This document shows, in pieces, positions 24,685 to 33,813 of a stretch of 64,000 nucleotides of DNA. The translations under genes were made by a program, and so were the position numbers. Under the pieces are notes generated by a model that searched no databases, was not told the DNA's origin, and saw nothing but the letters and a program-made list of their open reading frames with translations. Every line of letters begins with the position of its first letter. The stretch's first letter is position 1. Source of the stretch: JAAXHV01 sp965207165 (lineage in GTDB: Bacteria; Pseudomonadota; Gammaproteobacteria; Eutrophobiales; Eutrophobiaceae); the NCBI GenBank assembly GCA_965207165.1, contig OZ242265.1, positions 434,001-498,000 of the forward strand, written 5' to 3'.

Positions 24685-26268
24685 ATGATCAGACATGAGT
24701 CAGTCAGGCCGGTATTAACCAGGCGGGTTCTGGTTGTGCTGCTTCCCGTCCTCTCCTGCTGCCTCATCTCCGCCTGCGCCCTGAAGACGAACCTGGTCAA
24801 CCTGGTCCCCGAGGCTGACGAAACGGTTGCGGAGTTACCCGACGAGTTTAGCGGGAGCGGGGACCCCGGTTCCTACCAGCCCCTGGAGTGGTGGAAGTCG
24901 TTCGCAGACCCGGTTCTTGACAGGATAATCGAAGCGGCGCTGGAGTCGAACTTCGACCTGGCCGAAGCGGTGGCCCGGGTCGAACAGGCCAGGGCGCGGG
25001 AACGCATCGTCAAGGCCCCGGCATTTCCGCTGATCCAACCTTCGCTGGATATTACCGGCACGGATATACCCACTAATGCAGGTATCGCCGCGCAACTGGA
25101 TGAAGTCGGGCTGGGTTCCGACGTATACAGTGATTTCGGCATCGAGTTACCCGACCGGCTTGACTTGACTACCTATACACTGAACGCTGAATTCTCTTAT
25201 GAACTCGATTTCTGGGGACGCAACCGCAACGATGCGGCGGCCGCCGGGGCGCAGCGGTCGGCTTCCGAGTCGGATTACCTGACCGCCCGCATGGGGGTGC
25301 TGTCCGAAACCGTACGCACCTACCTGGAAATTGTCGACCTGCGCCGGCGCCACAAGCTGGCGGATGAAAACGTGGAAATCTTCCGGCAGCGCGAGTCACT
25401 GGCCGGGTTTCGTTATGACCGCGGCCGCATCGACACGCTCGCGCTTTACGCCGCGCGCCAGAACCTGCGCAATGCAGAGGCGGAGTTACCGCAAATCGAA
25501 GCGCTGCTGGCGGATGCTGAAGGCCGGCTCTGGGTGATGCTGGGCGGTTACCGCTCGGACCTGAAGGAATTACTGCCCGATACCCCGAGGCCCGCCACTG
25601 CGCTCGAACCGGTTCCGGCCGGCATCCCGGCAGATCTCCTGGCACAGCGGCCGGACGTCAGTGCGGCAAGGCAGCGCATGGAGGCGGCCCGCTATACGGT
25701 CGGCGCCCGGCGCGCGGACATGTTTCCGAGCCTGTCCCTGTACGGTTCCATCGGCCTGCAGAGTACCGAGGGAGGAGAATGGTTCGACCCGGACCAATGG
25801 TTCCGCAACCTCAGCTTCAACCTGCTGGGCCCGGTATTCCAGGGTTCACGGTTGCGCAGCAACGTCGACCTTGCCGAGGCCAGGTTGAATGAGGCTGCCG
25901 CCGCTTACGGGCGCAGCGTCGTCACTGCGGTCAAGGAGGTTGAGGCTGCCCTGGCGCGGCTTGAGGCCAGCCGCCGCCGCCATTCCCTGCTGGCATCCCT
26001 CGCAGACGAGGCGCAGGCCGAAAATGCGTTGCAGGAACAGCGCTATGTCTCCGGCGTGGGTAACTATGAGGATTACCTGACCGCATCGCAAAATCTCCTG
26101 GGCGCGCAATCCGGACTGGCAGCAGCAGAACGTGACCTGGGTTATGCGCGTCTTGCGCTGCACCGCGCGCTGGGAGGCGCGTGGACCGAACAGGACAGGG
26201 AAGCCGTCAGGCAAGGTGACGCCGCCCCTGCCGGGCCCGCGCGTTTCCTCGCGAACTCCACGGAGTAA
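24685..26268 (+). CDS. RND efflux outer-membrane lipoprotein (NodT/OprM family)
   Basis: Trimeric outer-membrane channel of a tripartite exporter, 527 residues. The signal peptide ends in the lipobox LISAC, with lipidated Cys31. Two outer-membrane-factor repeats follow, with LEWWKSFADPVLDRIIEAAL at the start of the first and RPDVSAARQRMEAARYTVGARRA in the second. It is the first gene of an operon with the adaptor (6 bases downstream) and the pump. The cargo cannot be read from sequence. Confidence 0.93.
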   Translation: MIRHESVRPVLTRRVLVVLLPVLSCCLISACALKTNLVNLVPEADETVAELPDEFSGSGDPGSYQPLEWWKSFADPVLDRIIEAALESNFDLAEAVARVEQARARERIVKAPAFPLIQPSLDITGTDIPTNAGIAAQLDEVGLGSDVYSDFGIELPDRLDLTTYTLNAEFSYELDFWGRNRNDAAAAGAQRSASESDYLTARMGVLSETVRTYLEIVDLRRRHKLADENVEIFRQRESLAGFRYDRGRIDTLALYAARQNLRNAEAELPQIEALLADAEGRLWVMLGGYRSDLKELLPDTPRPATALEPVPAGIPADLLAQRPDVSAARQRMEAARYTVGARRADMFPSLSLYGSIGLQSTEGGEWFDPDQWFRNLSFNLLGPVFQGSRLRSNVDLAEARLNEAAAAYGRSVVTAVKEVEAALARLEASRRRHSLLASLADEAQAENALQEQRYVSGVGNYEDYLTASQNLLGAQSGLAAAERDLGYARLALHRALGGAWTEQDREAVRQGDAAPAGPARFLANSTE

Positions 26269-26274
26269 ACCAAT

Positions 26275-27489
26275 ATGTCCCGCATTTCCAGTTTCCTGAT
26301 CGCCGTAGTCATTATCGGTGCTTCCGTGGCATTGGCGTCTTTCCTGGTTTCAAGGGCGCCGGAACCGGAACGCGTCGAGTCTCCCCCGCAAATCCCTTAC
26401 GCGCAGACCGATACGGTAACTGCCGGGTTTGGCGCCATACCCGTGTTCGGAGCGGGAACGGTCAGGCCAGGTGCAGAGGTCGATATCGCGCCGCAAATCG
26501 GCGGCAGGATTGTCTGGGTTGATGCGGGCTTCCAGAGTGGCGGACGGATACAGGCGGGGCAGACGATATTCCGCATAGAAGAAGCGGACTACCTGTACCG
26601 GGTGCAGGAAGCAGAGGCCAATCTCGCTGCCCGCCGCGTGGCCTTGCTCGAGGAACAGGAACAGGCGGCTATCGCCCGCGCCGAGTATGAACGTTATTCC
26701 AACCGGCAGGGGGACACGGCTGTACAGGCCGGCGTCAGTCCGCTTACGCTCAGGGAACCCCAACTGGAAGCGGCACGGGCCGAATTGAAACGTGCTGAGG
26801 CCCTGCTCGCCGACGCCAGGCTGGCGCTGTCCAGGACCCGGGTAACTGCGCCCTTCGACGGCCATGTGCGTGAAGAGTCGGTGGATGTGGGACAGATCGT
26901 GGGCGCCGGCCAGACCGTGGGACGGCTTTTTGCATCCGACGCCGTGGAAGTAGTCGTGCCCTTGTCCGATACCGAGGCTGCCTTGATCCCGGGCTTGTGG
27001 GAACTTAAGGCGGGCGATGGGGAGCAAGGTGTTCAGGCGCTCGTGGTAGCCCGCTATGGCGAAGGAAAATATGCCTGGAAAGGCTACGTAGACCGGGGTG
27101 AAACGTCCGTTGACGAACTGACGCGCACTATCGACGTGGTCGTGCGCGTACCTGATCCGTTCAGCGAGGGGATTCCGGTGGGCGCATCCGCTATTGCCGG
27201 CGCTGGTCCGCCCTTGCTGCTGGGTGAGTTCGTGGAGGTCGAGATCACGGGACTTGCGCCGGAGAGTTATTTCCGGGCGCCGAGGGCGGCCCTGCAACCG
27301 GGCAATGAAGTCTGGGTCGTGAACCCCGGCGGCAGGGTGGGTATCGTTCCGGTTCAGGTGCTGCAGCGCGCCGATGACGAGGTGTTCGTGACCGGCGACC
27401 TGGACAGCGGCCAGGCCGTGATTACCGGTGGAATACAGTTTGCCACGGAAGGGATGCGAGTTCGTGCCGGGACTGACCCGACACTATGA
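26275..27489 (+). CDS. RND efflux periplasmic adaptor
   Basis: Membrane-fusion protein of 404 residues bridging pump and channel. An N-terminal membrane anchor (ISSFLIAVVIIGASVALASF) precedes a lipoyl domain (EVDIAPQIGGRIVWV), a coiled-coil hairpin of about residues 95-190, the second lipoyl half (SRTRVTAPFDGHVREESVDVGQ) and a beta-barrel domain. Its last codon overlaps the pump gene by four bases, so all three are one operon. Confidence 0.92.
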   Translation: MSRISSFLIAVVIIGASVALASFLVSRAPEPERVESPPQIPYAQTDTVTAGFGAIPVFGAGTVRPGAEVDIAPQIGGRIVWVDAGFQSGGRIQAGQTIFRIEEADYLYRVQEAEANLAARRVALLEEQEQAAIARAEYERYSNRQGDTAVQAGVSPLTLREPQLEAARAELKRAEALLADARLALSRTRVTAPFDGHVREESVDVGQIVGAGQTVGRLFASDAVEVVVPLSDTEAALIPGLWELKAGDGEQGVQALVVARYGEGKYAWKGYVDRGETSVDELTRTIDVVVRVPDPFSEGIPVGASAIAGAGPPLLLGEFVEVEITGLAPESYFRAPRAALQPGNEVWVVNPGGRVGIVPVQVLQRADDEVFVTGDLDSGQAVITGGIQFATEGMRVRAGTDPTL

Positions 27490-30400
27490 GTCCGAACGAC
27501 ACAAACCACGGAGAACTACCCGGTCCCATTGCCTACATGGCGGGCAACGGTGTTGCTGCCAACCTGTTAATGGTCGCCATACTGGCAGCAGGGCTGGTGT
27601 CGTTGACCGGCCTTGAGAGGGAGGCATGGCCCCCTGTCCCCTTCAACATGGTCGAAGTGTCGATGGCCTACCCCGGCGCCAACCCGGAAGAAGTGGAACA
27701 GTCTATAATAGTCAAGATTGAGGAACAGGTCGAAGCCCTGGACGATGTTAAATCGGTTCGGTCGGTGGCTGCACCGGGTATAGCATCTGTAAGCGTTGAG
27801 GTGAAGTCGGGTGCGGATATCAACCAGGCATTGGACGACGTGGAGTCTGCGGTCAGCCGCATCCAGTCCTTTCCCGGTGCGGCCGAGCGTCCCCGCATCA
27901 CTGAGATGACCAGCCGGGTGAGCATCATCCGTCTCATTGTGTATGGCGATACCTCCAGGCGGTCGCTGAAGGAACTGGCTTACCAGATTGAAGATGAGCT
28001 TGCTGCCCTGCCCACGGTGTCGAATGTTGAGACGACCGGAACGTCGGACTACGAGATATCGATAGAAGTGCCGCTGTACCGCTTGCGCGCCTTGGGTCTC
28101 ACACTGGATGATGTCGCCGGCGCAGTGCGTCGCGGGTCCCTCGATCTTTCGGCCGGCAGCATCAAGACCCGAACTGCCGAAGTGCGCGTGCGCACCCTCG
28201 GCCAGCGCTACAGCCAGCAGGACTTCGAGAACATCGTTGTTCTCAGTCGCAGTGATGGCACCGTGGTGCATCTCGGCGACATTGCGGAAGTGCACGACGA
28301 TTTTCGCGACGACAACCTGATTATACGCCATAACGGTAAACCGGCAGTCTTTGTCGAGGCCTACCGGGTGGAAGGCGAACCGGTGATGGATGTCGCCCTG
28401 GCGGTGCAGGAACACGTGGCGAATGTCATTGCGCCGTCCCTGCCTGAAGGCGTGGAAATTTCCATCTGGAACGACGATTCCCAGACCTATTCGGAACGGG
28501 TCGCGATATTGCTCAAGAACGGTCTGCTGGGGCTCCTGCTGGTCCTGGTCGCGCTGGCCCTTTTTCTCGAAATCCGACTCGCTATATGGGTCGCGGTCGG
28601 ACTCGTTACTTCGGGGATAGGCGCCCTCGCGGTCATGCTGGCGTTCGACCTCTCGCTCAACAATATCTCCCTGTTCGTGTTCGTCCTTGCCATCGGTATC
28701 ATAGTTGATGACGCCATCGTCGTGGCGGAGCATATCCATCACGAGCGACAGCAGGGCAGACCGGGAGTTGCCGCTGCGATCCGCGGCGTTCGGCGCATCA
28801 AGAAACCGCTGACTTTTGCTGTGCTGACATCCATCGCCGCGTTTACGCCCGTACTCTTCGTGCCCGGGGGCATCGGCGAAATATGGAGAGCGCTACCGGT
28901 GGTCGTCATCGCCATGCTGCTTATCTCCCTCGTCGATTCACTGTTCATACTTCCCAACCACCTGTCCCGTTTACACGGTCCGGACTGGGCGCCGACCAGC
29001 CCGGTTGAGCGGTTTTTCTGGCGCACGCAGCGCTACGTTGACAGCGTACTGAACAGGTTCGTGCAAGGACCGCTGGATCAAGCGCTCCACTTTGCGACGC
29101 GCCAGCCGGCTGTGGTGCTGGCGGGTGCGGTCGGCATGCTTATCCTCAGTATCTCTCTGTTGCCGGCAGGTATCGTCGCAACCACGTACGCCGATGTGAT
29201 AGAGGGTGACTTCGTGACAGCGAACCTTGAGATGCCGGATGGGACGACTGCGCGCAGAACGCACGAGGTGGCCAGGGAACTGGAGGAGGCAGGGCGGCGA
29301 GTCATTGCACGGTTCTCCAAGAGCCGGACCGAGGGAACGCTTCCGCTGCTTTCGGGAGTCACTGTCACCGTCGGCCAGGAAGCGCGTGTTGAGGGTGGGG
29401 GCGTGCTGGCGAAACCCACGCTGAACCCTAAATCCCACATTGCTGCTATTGAATTCAAGCTCGTGAGCGCACAGGAACGAGATATTTCCACAGTGGATGT
29501 CGCGCAAGCCTGGAGGGAGGAGGTGGGTATCCTGCCCTATGTGCGCGGCATTGATATCAGCGGCGAGGTCATCGACTTTGGTAGTCCCATTGAGGCGGTG
29601 CTGTCGCACCCGGACCCGGACCGTCTTGTCCGGATCGCAGACTCGGTGGTCAGCGAACTGCGCGGACTGGAGGGCGTGTATGACATTCGCTCCGACCACA
29701 CGCCGGGGGTCAGGGAGATACAACTGGGGTTACGTGAGGAGGCGCGCACACTCGGACTCACGCTGGAAGATCTGGCCCTGCAGGCACGCGCGGCATTCTT
29801 CGGCGCCGAAGCCCTGCGGGTACAGCGGGACCGGGAAGAAGTCCGGGTCTATGTCCGTCTGCCCGAGGATGAACGCGATGCCATCACCGATGTTGAGGAA
29901 TACCTGATCCGTACCCCCAGCGGCGCGGAAGTGCCGCTCACCCAGGTCGCGCGCCTGACCCCGGGCATTTCCCCGCCGGAAATCCGGCGCAGGGACGGCC
30001 AGCGTGTCGTCACCGTAATCGCGGAAGTAGACGCGGCAGTGATTTCCGCTAACGAAGCAAACAGCATCCTGGCGAATTCGATCCTTGCGGACCTGCAAGC
30101 CTCCAACCCCGGTCTGACCTACATATACGGAGGTGAACAGCAACAGCAGATTGAATCGCTGGGCGCGCTGTTCCGCAGTTTTATCCTCGTGTTGCTGTTC
30201 ATGTATGCGATGCTGGCCATTCCCCTGCGCTCCTATAGCAAGCCGATTATCGTCATGGCCATCATTCCGTTCGGGCTCATCGGCACTATCGTGGGGCATT
30301 GGGTGCTGGGAGTACCCGTGAGCGCCACGTCCATGATAGGCTTCTTCGGCTTGAGTGGAGTCGTCGTGAACGACTCCCTAGTGATGATCGATTTCGTCGA

Positions 30401-30665
30401 TCAGCGACTCCGGGAGGGCGTTCCCGCGCGCAGCGCGGTTATCGATGGCGCCAAGGAGCGTTTTCGGCCTATCATGCTGACTTCTTTGACCACCTTTCTC
30501 GGCTTCACGCCCCTCATTCTCGAACGAGCCATCCAGGCTCAGTTCCTGGCCCCGTTCGCGGCTACGCTTGGGGTCGGCATCCTTATTACGACTGCGATAC
30601 TCATGATCGGCGTGCCCGCCCTGTTGGCGATCTACCTGCGGGTCAATCGGCTGAGCAGGACCTGA
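27486..30665 (+). CDS. RND efflux permease (HAE family)
   Basis: Proton-driven inner-membrane pump, 1059 residues, with two large periplasmic loops and twelve predicted helices. The paired acidic residues of helix 4 are in GIIVDDAIVVAEH; the second half has FFGLSGVVVNDSLVMIDF. It belongs to the AcrB-like group, with a divergent N-terminus GPIAYMAGNGVAANLLMV. A methyltransferase gene of the sterol C-24 type starts 55 bases downstream on the same strand, so cotranscription is likely. Whether the pump exports a lipid is a matter for inference only. Confidence 0.93.
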   Translation: MSPNDTNHGELPGPIAYMAGNGVAANLLMVAILAAGLVSLTGLEREAWPPVPFNMVEVSMAYPGANPEEVEQSIIVKIEEQVEALDDVKSVRSVAAPGIASVSVEVKSGADINQALDDVESAVSRIQSFPGAAERPRITEMTSRVSIIRLIVYGDTSRRSLKELAYQIEDELAALPTVSNVETTGTSDYEISIEVPLYRLRALGLTLDDVAGAVRRGSLDLSAGSIKTRTAEVRVRTLGQRYSQQDFENIVVLSRSDGTVVHLGDIAEVHDDFRDDNLIIRHNGKPAVFVEAYRVEGEPVMDVALAVQEHVANVIAPSLPEGVEISIWNDDSQTYSERVAILLKNGLLGLLLVLVALALFLEIRLAIWVAVGLVTSGIGALAVMLAFDLSLNNISLFVFVLAIGIIVDDAIVVAEHIHHERQQGRPGVAAAIRGVRRIKKPLTFAVLTSIAAFTPVLFVPGGIGEIWRALPVVVIAMLLISLVDSLFILPNHLSRLHGPDWAPTSPVERFFWRTQRYVDSVLNRFVQGPLDQALHFATRQPAVVLAGAVGMLILSISLLPAGIVATTYADVIEGDFVTANLEMPDGTTARRTHEVARELEEAGRRVIARFSKSRTEGTLPLLSGVTVTVGQEARVEGGGVLAKPTLNPKSHIAAIEFKLVSAQERDISTVDVAQAWREEVGILPYVRGIDISGEVIDFGSPIEAVLSHPDPDRLVRIADSVVSELRGLEGVYDIRSDHTPGVREIQLGLREEARTLGLTLEDLALQARAAFFGAEALRVQRDREEVRVYVRLPEDERDAITDVEEYLIRTPSGAEVPLTQVARLTPGISPPEIRRRDGQRVVTVIAEVDAAVISANEANSILANSILADLQASNPGLTYIYGGEQQQQIESLGALFRSFILVLLFMYAMLAIPLRSYSKPIIVMAIIPFGLIGTIVGHWVLGVPVSATSMIGFFGLSGVVVNDSLVMIDFVDQRLREGVPARSAVIDGAKERFRPIMLTSLTTFLGFTPLILERAIQAQFLAPFAATLGVGILITTAILMIGVPALLAIYLRVNRLSRT

Positions 30666-30720
30666 CGAAGGTCAGGCTCCAGGTCTTATGCGACATAACC
30701 ATACAGAGGAGTGATATAGC

Positions 30721-31755
30721 ATGTTATTGCACCAACTGGTCAGCGCGCTCAAGAACGCGTGCCGGAGCACGAACATCACCCACCGACTGGAACATTTAGA
30801 CAACTGGATTGAGCGAGCGGCGCTGGAAGGTGTGGACGAAAACCGCTACGACCATACCGAAACGGTGAAAGAGTACTACGAGATTTGCAACGAGCTCATG
30901 GTGGCCGGTTGGAACGAATCCTTGCATTTCGCTCCCTTGACGCCTCAAGAGAGTCTGGAGGAATCCATCATCCGGCTTCAGCGCTTGATGATCGACAAGC
31001 TGGAGTTGCGAGCGGGTATGACGGTTATCGATGTAGGTTGTGGAGTTGGTGGTCCGATGCGTCGTGTCGTCCGCGAGGGGGGAGTGAGGGTTGTCGGGAT
31101 CAACAATAATGAGGTCCAGTTGGGTAAGGCAAGAATGCTGAACGCTAAGGCGGGCATTGAAGACAAGGTGAATTACGTTGCGTGCAGCTTTATGGATATG
31201 GGCGTTATTGAAGATCACACTTTCGACGCGGGTTATGCAATCGAGTCGACATGCCATGCGCCGGACAAGGAAGGTGCGTATGCAGAGATATTCCGCGTGT
31301 TGAAACCCGGAGCCTTGTTCTGGTGTCATGAAATGTGCATGACGGATAAATTCGATCCGAATGACGCAAGTCACCGGGCCATTAAACAGGAACTTATGCG
31401 CAGCGTTGCGCTGAAAGAAATCGCGACGTCGGGGGAAGTGAAGCAAGCGCTCGAAGCGGTTGGCTTCAGCGTCCTCGAGGCGGTGGACAGGGACATAAAG
31501 GAAGGTCCATCTACACCCTGGTATCAACCTATGGAGGCTCGGCATGGGACATTAAACAGCGCACAGTACATTCATCGGTGGGGCCGCGCAGGGCTCATCA
31601 GGGTGCTGAAGTTGGTCGAAATGTTGGGGTTGATTCCGAAGGAGCCGAGGCGAATAGTCCAATTCATGGATCGCACCGCGAAGGCCTATGTTGCAGGCGG
31701 CAGAGCGGGGATCTTTACGCCGTTGTACTGTTTTCTGGCTCGGAAACCCCTTTGA
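30721..31755 (+). CDS. Sterol C-24 methyltransferase-like protein (ERG6/SMT family)
   Basis: SAM-dependent methyltransferase of 344 residues that matches the eukaryotic ERG6/SMT pattern closely. SAM motif I is VIDVGCGVGGPMRR; then GINNNEVQLGKAR, the SMT-typical YAIESTCHAPDKEGAY, IFRVLKPGALF, and a C-terminal sterol-methyltransferase domain ending FTPLYCFLARKP. In eukaryotes the enzyme adds a methyl to the sterol side chain at C-24. A ribosome site AGAGGAG precedes the ATG. The gene follows the RND pump and converges, with a 41-base overlap, on the P450 gene. Other side-chain alkene substrates are possible, since no oxidosqualene cyclase is in the window. Confidence 0.85.
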   Translation: MLLHQLVSALKNACRSTNITHRLEHLDNWIERAALEGVDENRYDHTETVKEYYEICNELMVAGWNESLHFAPLTPQESLEESIIRLQRLMIDKLELRAGMTVIDVGCGVGGPMRRVVREGGVRVVGINNNEVQLGKARMLNAKAGIEDKVNYVACSFMDMGVIEDHTFDAGYAIESTCHAPDKEGAYAEIFRVLKPGALFWCHEMCMTDKFDPNDASHRAIKQELMRSVALKEIATSGEVKQALEAVGFSVLEAVDRDIKEGPSTPWYQPMEARHGTLNSAQYIHRWGRAGLIRVLKLVEMLGLIPKEPRRIVQFMDRTAKAYVAGGRAGIFTPLYCFLARKPL

Positions 31756-33769
31756 TAGGGTGCCGGTGCCCGGTCACCCGAAACTTGAAATTCTTGTCGG
31801 GGCTGGTCTTGGGTAGCGGATTCAACTTTAATTGGTAGTCCTTGGGCACCATTTCGAACTCCAGGTGACGGGCGATCAAGAGCAGGTTAGCCACCATTTG
31901 CAGTTCGGTCCAGCGCGATCCGGCACAGATATGAGTGTCTACGCCGAACGGTGCATAGGCATTGGCCCCGGTGTGCTTGTGTTCGTTACGGGGCTCCGTA
32001 TAGCGATCAATATCGAACTTCTCGGGATCCGGGAAGTGTTCTTCCATAAAGTGTGTCGCAGCAAATACAACCCAGACGGTGCTGTACGCCGGCACATGCT
32101 TGCCCTCGACCTCGAACGAGTTCATAGCAGTGCGCAAGTGTAGTGGTATGACCGGATGCAACCGCAACACCTCCATGGCGAAGCGGTGGGTTATATCGAT
32201 AGCCGACATAGTGAAATCTGCCCCGACCGGGTCTCCGTTCTCAAACAGTGCGTCCGCCTCGGCGACGATTTGTTCCCGGTAGTGTGGGTTTTTCAGCAGT
32301 TCGTAGATCGCAAAAGCCATCGCACTAGCCGTATAATGGCCGGCGATAATCGGTGCGATAAATGCAAATCCCAGGTTGGTTTCGGGCAGGAACTGGGGAT
32401 CGGACTGATGCAATTCTATCAGGTCGTCAACTAAGTCCCGCCGTTTGCCCTCTCGCTGCGCCGGTGTGTGTGAGGCGTGGATCTTGGCATACAATTCGAG
32501 CACGCGTTTGCGGTAGCGGTTCATCCTTGGCGTCTTTAACGTGAACTCGGGCAGCAATCCCATAACATGGACCTGTAATGCCCGGTATTCGAACTTGAGC
32601 AGGTCGTCAAGGATCTCGGCTGCCTCTATGCTTGCGCAGAGTTGAGCGACCTGGTCGCTGACAAATCTCTGGCAGGCCATCTCGCCCGGCACCACCTTGC
32701 CGATGCTCCATTGTGCAATTGCACGCCGACCCATCGCAACCAATTCTTCCATCCGGTCTTCAACGACCTTGTGGGAAACGCCCGGCCGCATTGCTTTGCG
32801 CATGCGAAAATGTTCGGGTCCACTCATGCTGGCGATGGAGCGCTCCGTTCCCCATTCGGATTGAAAGCCTTCCAGGTAATCCCGTGTGCGCAGGTAGTTA
32901 CGGCCATTCCTGCCGGCCCAGTGGTTCAACTCTGCGCCGGCCAGCACAACCATCTCGCGGCCGGGGGTCTTGAGTTTAAACACCGGTCCTACCTCCCTGA
33001 CTTTTTCCGCGATGAACTTGGGTATGTTTTTTTCCCAGAACGGTTTCGAGAAAAGAATATCCCGAAGCCCCACTTCCGGCAGGGTGGGCTGTGTTACCGC
33101 GCGCATGCTTGCCGGTGGCCGATAGGAACTGCGCACTGCGTTTCCGATGGTCCTGCCGATCAGGTCCATGCCGCTGAACAGTTCGATGCGCTCCTCGGCG
33201 AGTTCGTACTCCTCGGGTTCCAGCATCGCGCGGAAACCGCCGCAGTTGTGCACCAGTCCGATGATGCACATGTCGCGGGGGTCGGGAATCTCGTCGTCGA
33301 ACAGGACGCGTATGATCCGGCCCTTTATCTCTTCACCGGTCCTGCCGTGCACCATGGGGTAACGGCCGGAACGGGACACCTTGCCGGACAGGGTCCAGAA
33401 CCCGCCGGCATCGGCTTCGAAAATGCCTTTATTCACCAGGCGGTTGATCACCGATTCGTTGATATCATTGGCGTGCCTGGCGATGCGTTCCACCCAGAAC
33501 TGTGGAGATTGCGTCTTTTCCTCCCGGGCGATTTCATCCAGCGCGGGGTCAAGCAACTCATCGCCGGTGGGAGTCGCATCGACCAGGATAAGCGTCTCCA
33601 GATCGGTGTCGATACGGTTATCCAGGGCGAGGTCCATGAGGACACTGCCGGCGAGCGCGCAGGACATTTTCCACTCCGGGATGGGAATGAAATAGCCGGA
33701 ATCGTCACTGTGCAGCAACAGGAGCAGTTCTTCAGCAAATCTCATGTCCGTTTTCTCTGATTGAGACAT
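31715..33769 (-). CDS. GPP34 (GOLPH3-like)-cytochrome P450 fusion
   Basis: A 684-residue fusion. Residues about 9-215 have the GPP34/GOLPH3 pattern: FAEELLLLLH, CALAGSVLMDLAL, VDATPTGDELLDPALDEI, INRLVNKGIFE and PDPRDMCIIGLVHNCGGF. Residues about 230-684 form a P450: I-helix IIAGHYTAS, ExxR in MEVLRLHP, and the haem loop FGVDTHICAG with the Cys ligand near residue 615. The I-helix has Tyr where most P450s have an acid; CYP51 enzymes carry His there, and the overall pattern recalls CYP51. GPP34 domains bind phosphoinositide membranes in eukaryotes and are of unknown role in bacteria. The gene follows the Rieske oxygenase gene after 44 bases. Confidence 0.85.
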   Translation of the reverse strand: MSQSEKTDMRFAEELLLLLHSDDSGYFIPIPEWKMSCALAGSVLMDLALDNRIDTDLETLILVDATPTGDELLDPALDEIAREEKTQSPQFWVERIARHANDINESVINRLVNKGIFEADAGGFWTLSGKVSRSGRYPMVHGRTGEEIKGRIIRVLFDDEIPDPRDMCIIGLVHNCGGFRAMLEPEEYELAEERIELFSGMDLIGRTIGNAVRSSYRPPASMRAVTQPTLPEVGLRDILFSKPFWEKNIPKFIAEKVREVGPVFKLKTPGREMVVLAGAELNHWAGRNGRNYLRTRDYLEGFQSEWGTERSIASMSGPEHFRMRKAMRPGVSHKVVEDRMEELVAMGRRAIAQWSIGKVVPGEMACQRFVSDQVAQLCASIEAAEILDDLLKFEYRALQVHVMGLLPEFTLKTPRMNRYRKRVLELYAKIHASHTPAQREGKRRDLVDDLIELHQSDPQFLPETNLGFAFIAPIIAGHYTASAMAFAIYELLKNPHYREQIVAEADALFENGDPVGADFTMSAIDITHRFAMEVLRLHPVIPLHLRTAMNSFEVEGKHVPAYSTVWVVFAATHFMEEHFPDPEKFDIDRYTEPRNEHKHTGANAYAPFGVDTHICAGSRWTELQMVANLLLIARHLEFEMVPKDYQLKLNPLPKTSPDKNFKFRVTGHRHPIKGVSEPENSTTA

Positions 33770-33813
33770 CCTGGTATTTTCTCAAACGAACCTGGGTATT
33801 GGCAACATGCGAA

